A stretch of DNA of 27,681 nt from a virus: positions 1 through 27,681 of IMG/VR virus record IMGVR_UViG_3300042555_000278. One strand, 5' to 3'. The position numbers and the translations under genes were made by a program. This document shows positions 22,812 to 27,681 of this stretch, piece after piece (the first letter of the stretch is position 1; the number at the start of each line of letters is the position of its first letter). The notes under the pieces are model-generated. The model ran no database searches, was not told the origin of the DNA, and saw only the letters and a list, made by a program, of their open reading frames with translations.

Positions 22812-22990
22812 TCTACATTTCCTTCCGTTATGGTTGCGTGTTCTTTCTTAATCCAATTTAGTGCATTGAATTGTCCACCCTCTCTAGCCCAATATGCCTT
22901 GTCTTCGATAAATTCTACTTTGAACTCTTCACCGATTCTTTTAGCATACCATAAAAGTCCATCATCGCAGTCTATTACTTTGATTTTCAT
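22808..22990 (-). CDS. Small phage protein of unknown function
   Basis: 60 residues. The pattern is beta-rich: an M-K-I-K-V-I-D-C-D start, W-Y-A-K-R-I-G-E-E-F-K-V in the middle and D-K-A-Y-W-A-R-E-G-G-Q-F-N-A-L near 31. The layout K-I-K-V...W-Y-x-x-x-I-G-x-x-F...Y-W-x-R-E-G...N is a familiar one in short phage proteins of unknown function. AAAGGAGTAAC precedes the ATG. The TGA overlaps the exonuclease start by 4 bases. No catalytic motif or membrane helix is seen. Confidence 0.62.
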   Translation of the reverse strand: MKIKVIDCDDGLLWYAKRIGEEFKVEFIEDKAYWAREGGQFNALNWIKKEHATITEGNVE

Positions 22991-22991
22991 G

Positions 22992-23507
22992 TTACTCCTT
23001 TATACTGTTGATAATATCTCGGATTGTATCATAAGTGAATTGCCTTGTCAATACGGCAGATTGAAATGACTTCTTTCTCTCTGTAGCATTTTTACCTGCA
23101 GATTTACCTAAAGCAACTAACACTAAATCTTTTTGTGCTTCTTTTAGCTTATTAAATTCAGTGTTAATCTTTTTGATCCAACCGTTATGACGATATCTAC
23201 CATCAGGTTCTTTTTCAAGATAGTCTGCACATTCTCTAAGTAAGGTAGGTAGATCATTAGGATACCACCAAGCAATCAAACGTATAAATGCATTCTCAGC
23301 TTTACCTGCAAAAGCATTCACTTGTCGATGTAATACACCACGAACAAATTGAGTTTCATCGTGAGCATGATCAAGAACGTGCTGCTTAACTGGAATGTCT
23401 AAACCAGTTACTGCACATTTATTCAATTGCTCTTTTGTAAGAAGTTCTCGTACCTTTTTAACGTCTGCTGTATTATAAAGGTCAATAGTAGTATTCTTTT
23501 TAGTCAA
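22992..23507 (-). CDS. Recombination endonuclease VII-like protein
   Basis: 171 residues from a TTG at 23507, selected by a GAGGTG site 6 bases upstream; it overlaps the flap exonuclease stop by 8 bases. Residues 31-75 match endonuclease VII of T4: C31-A-V-T-G, then L-D46-H47-A-H49-D and, after R-G-V-L-H, N64 and G68-K69. D46, H47 and N64 align with the catalytic residues. The four zinc cysteines of T4 enzyme are largely missing (C31 is the only one in the core; the C-N-L-C-N part is H-R-Q-V-N). The C-terminal 90 residues are helical and basic. It likely resolves branched DNA before packaging. Confidence 0.78.
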   Translation of the reverse strand: MTKKNTTIDLYNTADVKKVRELLTKEQLNKCAVTGLDIPVKQHVLDHAHDETQFVRGVLHRQVNAFAGKAENAFIRLIAWWYPNDLPTLLRECADYLEKEPDGRYRHNGWIKKINTEFNKLKEAQKDLVLVALGKSAGKNATERKKSFQSAVLTRQFTYDTIRDIINSIKE

Positions 23508-24477
23508 TGTACACACCTCTTTCTGCTGCAAACTGAATAAAGCTACTATCGTCATCCATACTACGCTTCATATATGCACAAGTCCAATACATCTGAAGCA
23601 TATCAAACCAAGTTACTTCTGTATGTTCTACACCATGACAATCTGTGTATTCAAACGGCTCTGGATACAAGCGTTTAAACTCACTGATGACAACTTCAAG
23701 AATTTCTTTTTCAGTGCTGGCTTTCTCCAGTGCTTTCATGGCTTTAGCTGGACCGTAATCTATCTTAGATAATTCATACCCTTTGTAAGTATCTGCATTA
23801 TCTCCAGATAGAACCTGTAAAGCTAAAAACTTCAGACCTTCGCCTTTATAACTTGTTTTTTCTTTCCACAGTGATCCAACTTCTGGCATAAGTCTACCTT
23901 CCCATACTTCTTTAGTAAAGTCCAGTATCTCTATGCCCTGTGATTGCCACGCATCTTTATCTGCTGAACTAATGATAGGGTAGTTACCTTTAGCTAACTC
24001 TTCGTAAGCTCTGATTGTGATCATATCATCGGTTTCAATCTCTCTAATCAACTGTGCTTGATGCTTGACTTGCATATAGCGTCTTACATCGGCAAGTTGT
24101 AAAGGTTTGAGCAAGTCTTCACGATTGTTCTTATAAGGTGTAGGCAGCGGTAGAGCGTTTCTAAAGGTCTTTCCAGTACCAAGGTATAGCTCAACCTTAT
24201 CAGCCCATGTATGGTCCGTTAAACGCTGAATAATCCCTTTTACATTGCGTAGTGCAAATCTAATGGATGCTGCTGTTTGAACATCTTCAATTTCATAATC
24301 TTCGGGTTTAAACTCCATGTTCTTTTCTTTGAGTAATTCTTTTAGCTCTGTGCGAGTTTTAAAGACTTTCTCCCTACTAGACTTTAGATGCTTTGCTATG
24401 ATACTGCGTTTTTCATTTGCTGCAGCATAACGGTACGCAATAAGGTCGGCATCAATGAGCAGTACTCTTTGTGTCAT
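23500..24477 (-). CDS. FEN-like 5'-3' exonuclease (T7 gp6-like)
   Basis: 325 residues. Metal-binding acids appear in order: D9 and D11 in L-L-I-D-A-D-L, E148/D150/D151 in E-I-E-T-D-D-M, D173 and D175 in S-S-A-D-K-D, and D226/D229 in S-G-D-N-A-D. The P-Y-K-N-N-R-E segment near 114 and R-R-Y-M near 132 form the template-binding region typical of phage 5' nucleases. It removes RNA primers and degrades nicked DNA. It lacks a fused polymerase, as in T5 and T7. The upstream site is TTAAGGAGAATT. It heads the overlapping run with the endonuclease VII-like, 60-residue and DEDD genes. Confidence 0.87.
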   Translation of the reverse strand: MTQRVLLIDADLIAYRYAAANEKRSIIAKHLKSSREKVFKTRTELKELLKEKNMEFKPEDYEIEDVQTAASIRFALRNVKGIIQRLTDHTWADKVELYLGTGKTFRNALPLPTPYKNNREDLLKPLQLADVRRYMQVKHQAQLIREIETDDMITIRAYEELAKGNYPIISSADKDAWQSQGIEILDFTKEVWEGRLMPEVGSLWKEKTSYKGEGLKFLALQVLSGDNADTYKGYELSKIDYGPAKAMKALEKASTEKEILEVVISEFKRLYPEPFEYTDCHGVEHTEVTWFDMLQMYWTCAYMKRSMDDDSSFIQFAAERGVYID

Positions 24478-24491
24478 AATTCTCCTTAAAG

Positions 24492-24519
24492 AAAAACCCG
24501 TAAGCTTTCACCTACGGGT
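24492..24519 (-). terminator. Intrinsic terminator after the 72-residue gene
   Basis: On -: ACCCGTA (24519-24513) pairs with TACGGGT (24502-24496), loop of 10 bases, followed by TTTTC. It separates the small genes and SSB from the exonuclease group. Confidence 0.85.
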
Positions 24520-24526
24520 CTTATTA

Positions 24527-24745
24527 TCAGCTACGAGCAGCTTGAATAGCTTCTAGCGTTAACTCAGATTTTTCTACTAGCTTTTGGACACCATCTTTTA
24601 CAATGGCCTTAGCTACTGCACTTAGGACTGAAGGATCAAGACCTGCAGCTTTTGCTTCGTCTTTAATCTCTTTGATTTCTTCACCTAGTGATTGTTCTTG
24701 TGTGTATAGTCGTACTAGTTTAGCGATTGCTTCTTTACTTTGCAT
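24527..24745 (-). CDS. Small helical protein, weak GapR-like (DUF2312) resemblance
   Basis: 72 residues, almost wholly charged helix. The middle (E-E-I-K-E-I-K-D-E-A-K-A-A-G-L-D near 21-37) resembles the D-I-K-x-x-x-x-E-A-K-x-x-G-F-D segment of GapR-type DNA-binding proteins. The first 20 residues resemble their coiled coil. It is a single short copy with no recognisable DNA-contact residues assured, so DNA binding is only a hypothesis. AGGATTAAT precedes the ATG, and the membrane-protein gene upstream ends 1 base before it. A strong terminator follows 8 bases after its stop. Confidence 0.62.
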   Translation of the reverse strand: MQSKEAIAKLVRLYTQEQSLGEEIKEIKDEAKAAGLDPSVLSAVAKAIVKDGVQKLVEKSELTLEAIQAARS

Positions 24746-24746
24746 A

Positions 24747-24953
24747 TTAATCCTTTCTGATAGTTGGTTTGTACATCCATGTGAGATTCATTACGATTAC
24801 AGCCAACCAGCTATAGAATGTGTAAGGAATGCTCAAGATTGGAAACAATGTATTTAGCGACCAAATTGTAGCTAACGGTACAAAGATAATTGCAAGAATT
24901 GCCAATACTAGAATAGCTAGAATTGTCAGAATATCTTTAGTTTGTTTTGTCAT
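24747..24953 (-). CDS. Small phage membrane protein, two helices
   Basis: 68 residues. Residues about 9-29 (I-L-T-I-L-A-I-L-V-L-A-I-L-A-I-I-F-V) and 41-60 form two hydrophobic helices. Between them lies T-I-W-S-L-N-T-L-F-P near 29-38, a pattern recurrent in small phage membrane proteins of unknown function (W-x-L-N-x-L-F, then I-P-Y-T-F-x-S-W). Charged ends suggest both termini face the cytoplasm. AGGAGAAATT precedes the ATG. It is not in a lysis region, so holin function is less likely. The function is unknown. Confidence 0.6.
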   Translation of the reverse strand: MTKQTKDILTILAILVLAILAIIFVPLATIWSLNTLFPILSIPYTFYSWLAVIVMNLTWMYKPTIRKD

Positions 24954-24975
24954 AATTTCTCCTGTGAATATTAAA

Positions 24976-24994
24976 GGCAGGGGCCGAAGCCCCT
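24976..24994 (-). terminator. UUCG-loop hairpin terminator after ssb
   Basis: On -: AGGGGC (24994-24989), loop TTCG, GCCCCT (24984-24979), then a GCC and TTTAAT tract. The stem is strong but the T run is short, so some read-through into the membrane-protein gene is expected. Confidence 0.72.
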
Positions 24995-25003
24995 ACTATA
25001 TGA

Positions 25004-25645
25004 TTAGAACGGAATATCGTCATCCATGTCATCAGCCGCTGGTTTAGCTTTGGCCTTTGCAGCAGGTTTAGCAGCAGGTTTCTCTGCTTTCGGTGCAGGA
25101 GTTTCATCGCTGAACTCATCACCGGGATTGTAATCACTTGCTGAACCTTCTTCTGGTACGTATTCAATCATTTCAGTTACAAGAATGTTCTTTAGATAAA
25201 GAGAACTTGTACCGTTGTTGCGAGTAAACACATCAATACTGATTGAACCAATAGAACCATTTGCAGGTAGTTTGGTATTAGTTACATCAACTAGCGTATT
25301 CTTAACCTTCTCAAATACTTTTGGTTTGTATAGATCAGGTACAGGCTTACCAGTTTTACCTAGCTCTGTAGATTTGCGGAAAGTTACAACCCAAATATTT
25401 TTACCTGCTCCTTCGGGAGGTGCAGTTTTATATACGGCTTCAAACTCTGCAGTTTTGACTTTCTTTACTGATACTTTTGCGTCAATGCTTTTAGCATAAT
25501 CTTCAAATTCATCGATAGTGTCTTCATCTACAATAGCTACGGATGCTTTCCATTCGTCAGCTTTAGCGGGTTCGCCAGCTTTCACATAAGCTTTAACAGG
25601 CTTATTGAGTTGGACGTAGAGTAGAGTTCCAGTTAATTTATTCAT
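25004..25645 (-). CDS. Phage single-stranded DNA-binding protein with bacterial SSB-type tip
   Basis: 213 residues. The N-terminal 155 residues are beta-rich with basic and aromatic patches, including K-N-I-W-V-V-T-F-R-K near 82, then S-I-G-S-I-S-I-D-V-F near 130 and S-L-Y-L-K-N-I-L-V near 147, consistent with a phage OB-fold SSB. Residues about 165-203 are a Pro/Ala/Lys linker. The end is D-D-M-D-D-D-I-P-F, ending exactly like E. coli SSB's D-D-D-I-P-F tip that docks host repair and replication proteins. It has its own promoter P4 and a leader with two hairpins. The exact family is not certain, but the tip and linker make the SSB role very likely. Confidence 0.85.
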   Translation of the reverse strand: MNKLTGTLLYVQLNKPVKAYVKAGEPAKADEWKASVAIVDEDTIDEFEDYAKSIDAKVSVKKVKTAEFEAVYKTAPPEGAGKNIWVVTFRKSTELGKTGKPVPDLYKPKVFEKVKNTLVDVTNTKLPANGSIGSISIDVFTRNNGTSSLYLKNILVTEMIEYVPEEGSASDYNPGDEFSDETPAPKAEKPAAKPAAKAKAKPAADDMDDDIPF

Positions 25646-25685
25646 ATATTTCCTTTCGAGGACTAATTATGTTACAGACTAAAAT

Positions 25686-25728
25686 GTGCGTAAATGCACG
25701 ACTAATGTAACGCAAGAATCTGCGCTAC
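25686..25728 (-). promoter_or_regulatory. Two hairpins in the ssb leader
   Basis: Near the predicted mRNA 5' end is GTAGCGCA (25728-25721) pairing with TGCGTTAC (25714-25707; 8 pairs, one G-U, 6-base loop). A second stem, GTGC (25699-25696) with GCAC (25689-25686), follows. They lie about 40-80 bases before the ssb start. They could stabilise the mRNA or allow feedback control by SSB, as T4 gp32 does on its own leader; control is a hypothesis. Confidence 0.58.
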
Positions 25729-25735
25729 AAATCCG

Positions 25736-25764
25736 ATTATAACAAAGCTTGATAATTAAGTCAA
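25736..25764 (-). promoter_or_regulatory. Sigma70-type promoter P4 for ssb
   Basis: On -: TTGACT (25764-25759), 17-base spacer, TATAAT (25741-25736), with TGT before the -10. The predicted start is near 25729, at the base of the first leader hairpin. The -35 overlaps the stop of the upstream gene. It is the best -35 match of the five promoters. Confidence 0.85.
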
Positions 25765-26108
25765 GCTTTAGTTTCGTAAAATGTTACAAGTTTTTCTACA
25801 GCTTTTACTTCGTAGAAGTTTTCGTATGTACTACCATCGTAGGACATGTAGTAACCATCAAATTTGATAAATACTACCTCTTGACCATCAGAGAATGAAT
25901 ACACAGCCCAATACTGTTCACCTTCGCCTTCACCTCCGTGACGGTCTACAAGTTTAAAATTGATTTTATTATCTTGCAGTAGTTTCAGAAATTCATTTGT
26001 CTCGTCAGTATTCCACTGGAGATTGTCTGAAATTTCTGCATTGAAAAATTCACGACAAATATCGTTATCAGCTTCATCAAGCAGAGTAATTAACTTATTT
26101 TTGAACAT
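25761..26108 (-). CDS. Hypothetical protein, paralogue-like to its upstream neighbour
   Basis: 115 residues; function not recognised. The N-terminal half is acidic and helical (L-L-D-E-A-D-N-D-I). The C-terminal half is beta-rich: F-K-L-V near 51, W-A-V-Y-S-F near 67, I-K-F-D-G-Y-Y-M-S-Y-D-G near 81-92 and V-T-F-Y at 108. That C-terminal domain is shared with the 170-residue protein encoded just upstream (same order: F-K-L-V, A-V-Y, Y-S-S-Y-N-G, then a Tyr-rich end). AAAGGAAACAAT precedes the ATG. Similar Ser-Tyr-Asp/Asn-Gly modules occur in small proteins of other phages without known role. Confidence 0.65.
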   Translation of the reverse strand: MFKNKLITLLDEADNDICREFFNAEISDNLQWNTDETNEFLKLLQDNKINFKLVDRHGGEGEGEQYWAVYSFSDGQEVVFIKFDGYYMSYDGSTYENFYEVKAVEKLVTFYETKA

Positions 26109-26119
26109 ATTGTTTCCTT

Positions 26120-26632
26120 TCAGGGTTTGTAAGTGTTGTAAATTGTACAGGTAATTTGTTGTGGTTTAACAAACGTCCAGTTGTTATATTCATTACCATT
26201 GTAGGACGAATAATTGCAGTTAATCTGAATAAAACCTAGAGTTTCTTTCTGTAAGTTTTGCACTTCATAGACAGCATACACAGGGTATTCACTTAGATCA
26301 TAATCATCAATACTGTTTTGTGTTCGATCATATAGATCATTGTCAAATGAAGCTGCTTTATAGACAAGTTTAAATTCTTGTTCTTTTAATTTTGCATTAA
26401 CTTCATCTTCAAACTCAGATTCATCTGGTTTATAACCACGAATACAATTAGCAATGGTTTGTTTGCGATTACTCACGTACTGATTTAACACAGCAGTAAA
26501 TCGCTTTTCCCACGGAAGTTGTTTTTCCAGTTCTTTAATTTTTTGTGCAGCTTCTTTACGAATTTCTGCAATTTGCTCTTCAGGTGTTAATTCTTTAAAC
26601 ACCATCGGTCCTTTAGCTTTAGCTGTTGCCAT
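26120..26632 (-). CDS. Hypothetical protein with coiled-coil N terminus and shared C-terminal module
   Basis: 170 residues; function not recognised. Residues 15-40 are a coiled coil (E-E-Q-I-A-E-I-R-K-E-A-A-Q-K-I-K-E-L). The middle is basic and helical (N-R-K-Q-T-I-A near 55). Residues 87-168 form the same beta-rich module as the next gene, with F-K-L-V at 87-90, A-V-Y at 120-122, and Y-S-S-Y-N-G at 141-146. AAAGGAGTTAGAAA precedes the ATG; the gene overlaps the upstream stop by 14 bases. It looks like the full-length member of a duplicated pair, with the 115-residue protein retaining mainly the module. Confidence 0.66.
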   Translation of the reverse strand: MATAKAKGPMVFKELTPEEQIAEIRKEAAQKIKELEKQLPWEKRFTAVLNQYVSNRKQTIANCIRGYKPDESEFEDEVNAKLKEQEFKLVYKAASFDNDLYDRTQNSIDDYDLSEYPVYAVYEVQNLQKETLGFIQINCNYSSYNGNEYNNWTFVKPQQITCTIYNTYKP

Positions 26633-27425
26633 TTTCTAACTCCTTTCTAATGTTTTCAAACTTCATTGTATCACACAATTGCATGACTTCTGGATAATAA
26701 TCAATTGCATGATCACGAAACCAACCACTACACAGTGTAGTACACACTTTGTCCAAAGATTTCAGATAGGCATGTCTTACAGGATAATTCCAGTCTTTCG
26801 GTACTAAGAACCGTTCGATTGCAATTACTTGTGTTTCTTCTGCAACGCATTTTGTACGGTCTTCGATGGACAGATTATCCCAAAGATCACGATCACACCA
26901 TGCACTGCTGCTATCACGCTGAAGTTGAGTATACAACGGTTTATCGTAGTATGCAACAAGTTCGTGCAAATAATCGTGATCGTATTTTTTGGTTACGTAA
27001 TCATCAAAGAACTCATCTACGCTTTTCTTCAAGCTTGGATGACCTTGTGGGAAAGCTTGCATTGTTAATGCAGTGCGTTCTTGTAATACATTTTCCATAA
27101 AACTGTCGTATTGTTGACGTTTAACAAATTGCATGTATTTGTGGTAGTGAGTAACATGCTTTTGAAAGCTAAGATTACGCCACAGATGGCTACGTTTGAT
27201 AATTGACAGTCCCCACATATCTACAACGTATAGTTTGTGACCATTAAAATTTACGTTTGCTACGTTTGTAAAGTTCTCAAAGGTAGCATTGTTCAAGAAA
27301 TCAGGTTTATGCCACTCAGCACCTTCAATGGGTTCATCGCTGATAATATCCCAATCTGCATTGGGTTTTAACTGAAAGTCTTTCTTCCAGTAAGCTAATG
27401 CTCGTGATCCAATTAATAGTTTCAT
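26619..27425 (-). CDS. Nucleotidyltransferase-like phage protein
   Basis: 268 residues from ATG 27425, with AAGGAG six bases upstream; a longer frame would read back into the tRNA. The N terminus has L-L-I-G-S-R-A-L near 3-10 and D24-W-D26, the G-S-x...D-x-D core of the minimal nucleotidyltransferase fold. Later parts (K-R-S-H-L-W near 95, then F-Q-K-H-V) match phage proteins of this type, often called hypothetical or nucleotidyltransferase. The C-terminal half is helical with several Trp and Cys. It begins 15 bases after the tRNA, so co-transcription with it is likely. Substrate (nucleotide, tRNA or protein) is not known. Confidence 0.68.
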   Translation of the reverse strand: MKLLIGSRALAYWKKDFQLKPNADWDIISDEPIEGAEWHKPDFLNNATFENFTNVANVNFNGHKLYVVDMWGLSIIKRSHLWRNLSFQKHVTHYHKYMQFVKRQQYDSFMENVLQERTALTMQAFPQGHPSLKKSVDEFFDDYVTKKYDHDYLHELVAYYDKPLYTQLQRDSSSAWCDRDLWDNLSIEDRTKCVAEETQVIAIERFLVPKDWNYPVRHAYLKSLDKVCTTLCSGWFRDHAIDYYPEVMQLCDTMKFENIRKELENGNS

Positions 27426-27440
27426 GTTTACTCCTTTATC

Positions 27441-27516
27441 TGGTGCGACAGGGGAGAATTGAACTCCCGACCAAGGCATTATGAGTACCCTGCTCTTACC
27501 ACTGAGCTACTGTCGC
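27441..27516 (-). tRNA. tRNA with CAU anticodon (Met or Ile2)
   Basis: 76 bases ending in encoded CCA. The 7-base-pair acceptor GCGACAG/CTGTCGC is perfect, which excludes an initiator tRNA (no 1-72 mismatch). The D stem is GCTC/GAGC, the anticodon loop CTCATAA gives CAU, and the T stem is GGGAG/CTCCC with a TTCAATT loop. The anticodon arm and variable loop (GAGCAGG before, CTTGGTC after) look more like bacterial tRNA-Ile2, which reads AUA after lysidine modification, than like elongator tRNA-Met. The nucleotidyltransferase-like gene starts 15 bases downstream. Confidence 0.9.
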
Positions 27517-27681
27517 AATAATATACTAGAAAATACTCATTGAATAATCTCTAGTATATCACCAGTCCCTACACTGGCTTTATACTGTCTTGTTACATCC
27601 GGGCGACAACCCTTTAGCCTTGGAAATCCTGCAGTACCACGCCATCAGTACTTGCATTTTTAATGATAGGACTTTCACCTA
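27517..27681 (-). ncRNA. Structure-rich non-coding stretch upstream of the tRNA, unidentified RNA candidate
   Basis: No credible protein frame exists on either strand in these 165 bases. Read on -, several stems can form: TAGG/CCTA at the window edge around TGAAAGT, AGTAC/GTACT near 27650-27630, CCAGT/ACTGG near 27575, and a 10-base-pair stem ATATACTAGA/TCTAGTATAT just before the tRNA with complementary bases inside its loop. The RNA continues outside the window. Large ornate phage RNAs such as GOLLD or ROOL are known beside phage tRNA genes, but I cannot match this sequence to either; a leader with processing stems is also possible. Confidence 0.42.

Noticed and set aside
22635-23069. 144-codon + strand frame opposite the replication genes
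   Set aside because: It crosses three well-supported - strand genes and has no family-like features.
27426-27479. 18-residue N-terminal extension of the nucleotidyltransferase-like protein
   Set aside because: It is translated tRNA sequence; the ATG at 27425 has AAGGAG upstream.
27540-27600. A TGA-TATACT extended -10 and a TTGTCG/TATAAA pair upstream of the tRNA
   Set aside because: The first has no -35 and is part of the 10-base-pair stem; the second has a 19-base spacer. Neither matches the window's promoter consensus.
27590-27681. Second tRNA at the right edge
   Set aside because: No T arm, D arm or anticodon loop can be placed on either strand.
1-27681. CRISPR arrays, insertion sequences or transposases
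   Set aside because: No regularly spaced direct repeats, terminal inverted repeats with target duplications, or transposase catalytic motifs were found; the HTH at 22700-22790 belongs to the exonuclease protein.

Overview
The window is part of a tailed double-stranded DNA phage genome, most likely a siphovirus with a lambda-type tail. AT-rich DNA, dense gene packing with ATGA/TAATG-type overlaps, a complete tail-morphogenesis run, a spanin-endolysin lysis cassette and a phage nucleotide-metabolism block all support this. An i-spanin/o-spanin pair and an NlpC-I-J tail tip imply a Gram-negative host. The promoters are of strong sigma70 type, so host RNA polymerase is presumably used. A low-GC gammaproteobacterium such as Acinetobacter or a relative would fit, but nothing in the sequence proves the host.

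Positions 1-17024 are all on the + strand and hold late genes: a cut-off head-closure/neck gene, an HK97-gp10-like neck protein, tail terminator, major tail tube protein, tail assembly chaperones G and GT (joined by a probable +1 frameshift), tape measure protein, two minor tail proteins, a 1733-residue fusion of NlpC/P60, gpI-like and gpJ-like tail-tip domains, and receptor-binding/fibre proteins. The lysis region follows: an XhlA-like protein, a coiled-coil membrane protein, an EF-hand two-helix membrane protein (holin candidate), an i-spanin with an o-spanin embedded in another frame, and an M15 endolysin. A bidirectional terminator at 17034-17068 separates this arm from the convergent one.

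Positions 17080-27681 are on the - strand. Read in transcription order (right to left): an unidentified non-coding, structure-rich stretch at the window edge, a CAU tRNA, a nucleotidyltransferase-like protein, two related hypothetical proteins, an SSB with its own promoter, a membrane protein, a small helical protein, a FEN-like 5'-3' exonuclease, an endonuclease VII-like resolvase, a small protein, a DEDD exonuclease with added HTH and zinc ribbon, a MazG-like NTP pyrophosphohydrolase, a dATP/dGTP diphosphohydrolase-like protein, a 52-residue membrane peptide, and an RNR operon (hypothetical, nrdB, nrdA, 22-codon ORF, thioredoxin). Together these supply dNTPs, shape the nucleotide pool and process replication and recombination intermediates. 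No DNA polymerase, helicase, terminase or capsid gene is in the window.

Five promoters (two on +, three on -) share one architecture: a -35 close to TTGATT, a 17-base spacer and a TGn-extended TATAAT -10. No gene-free stretch exceeds 300 bases; the largest are 2476-2606, 15012-15127, 25646-25760 and 27517-27681, all described below.
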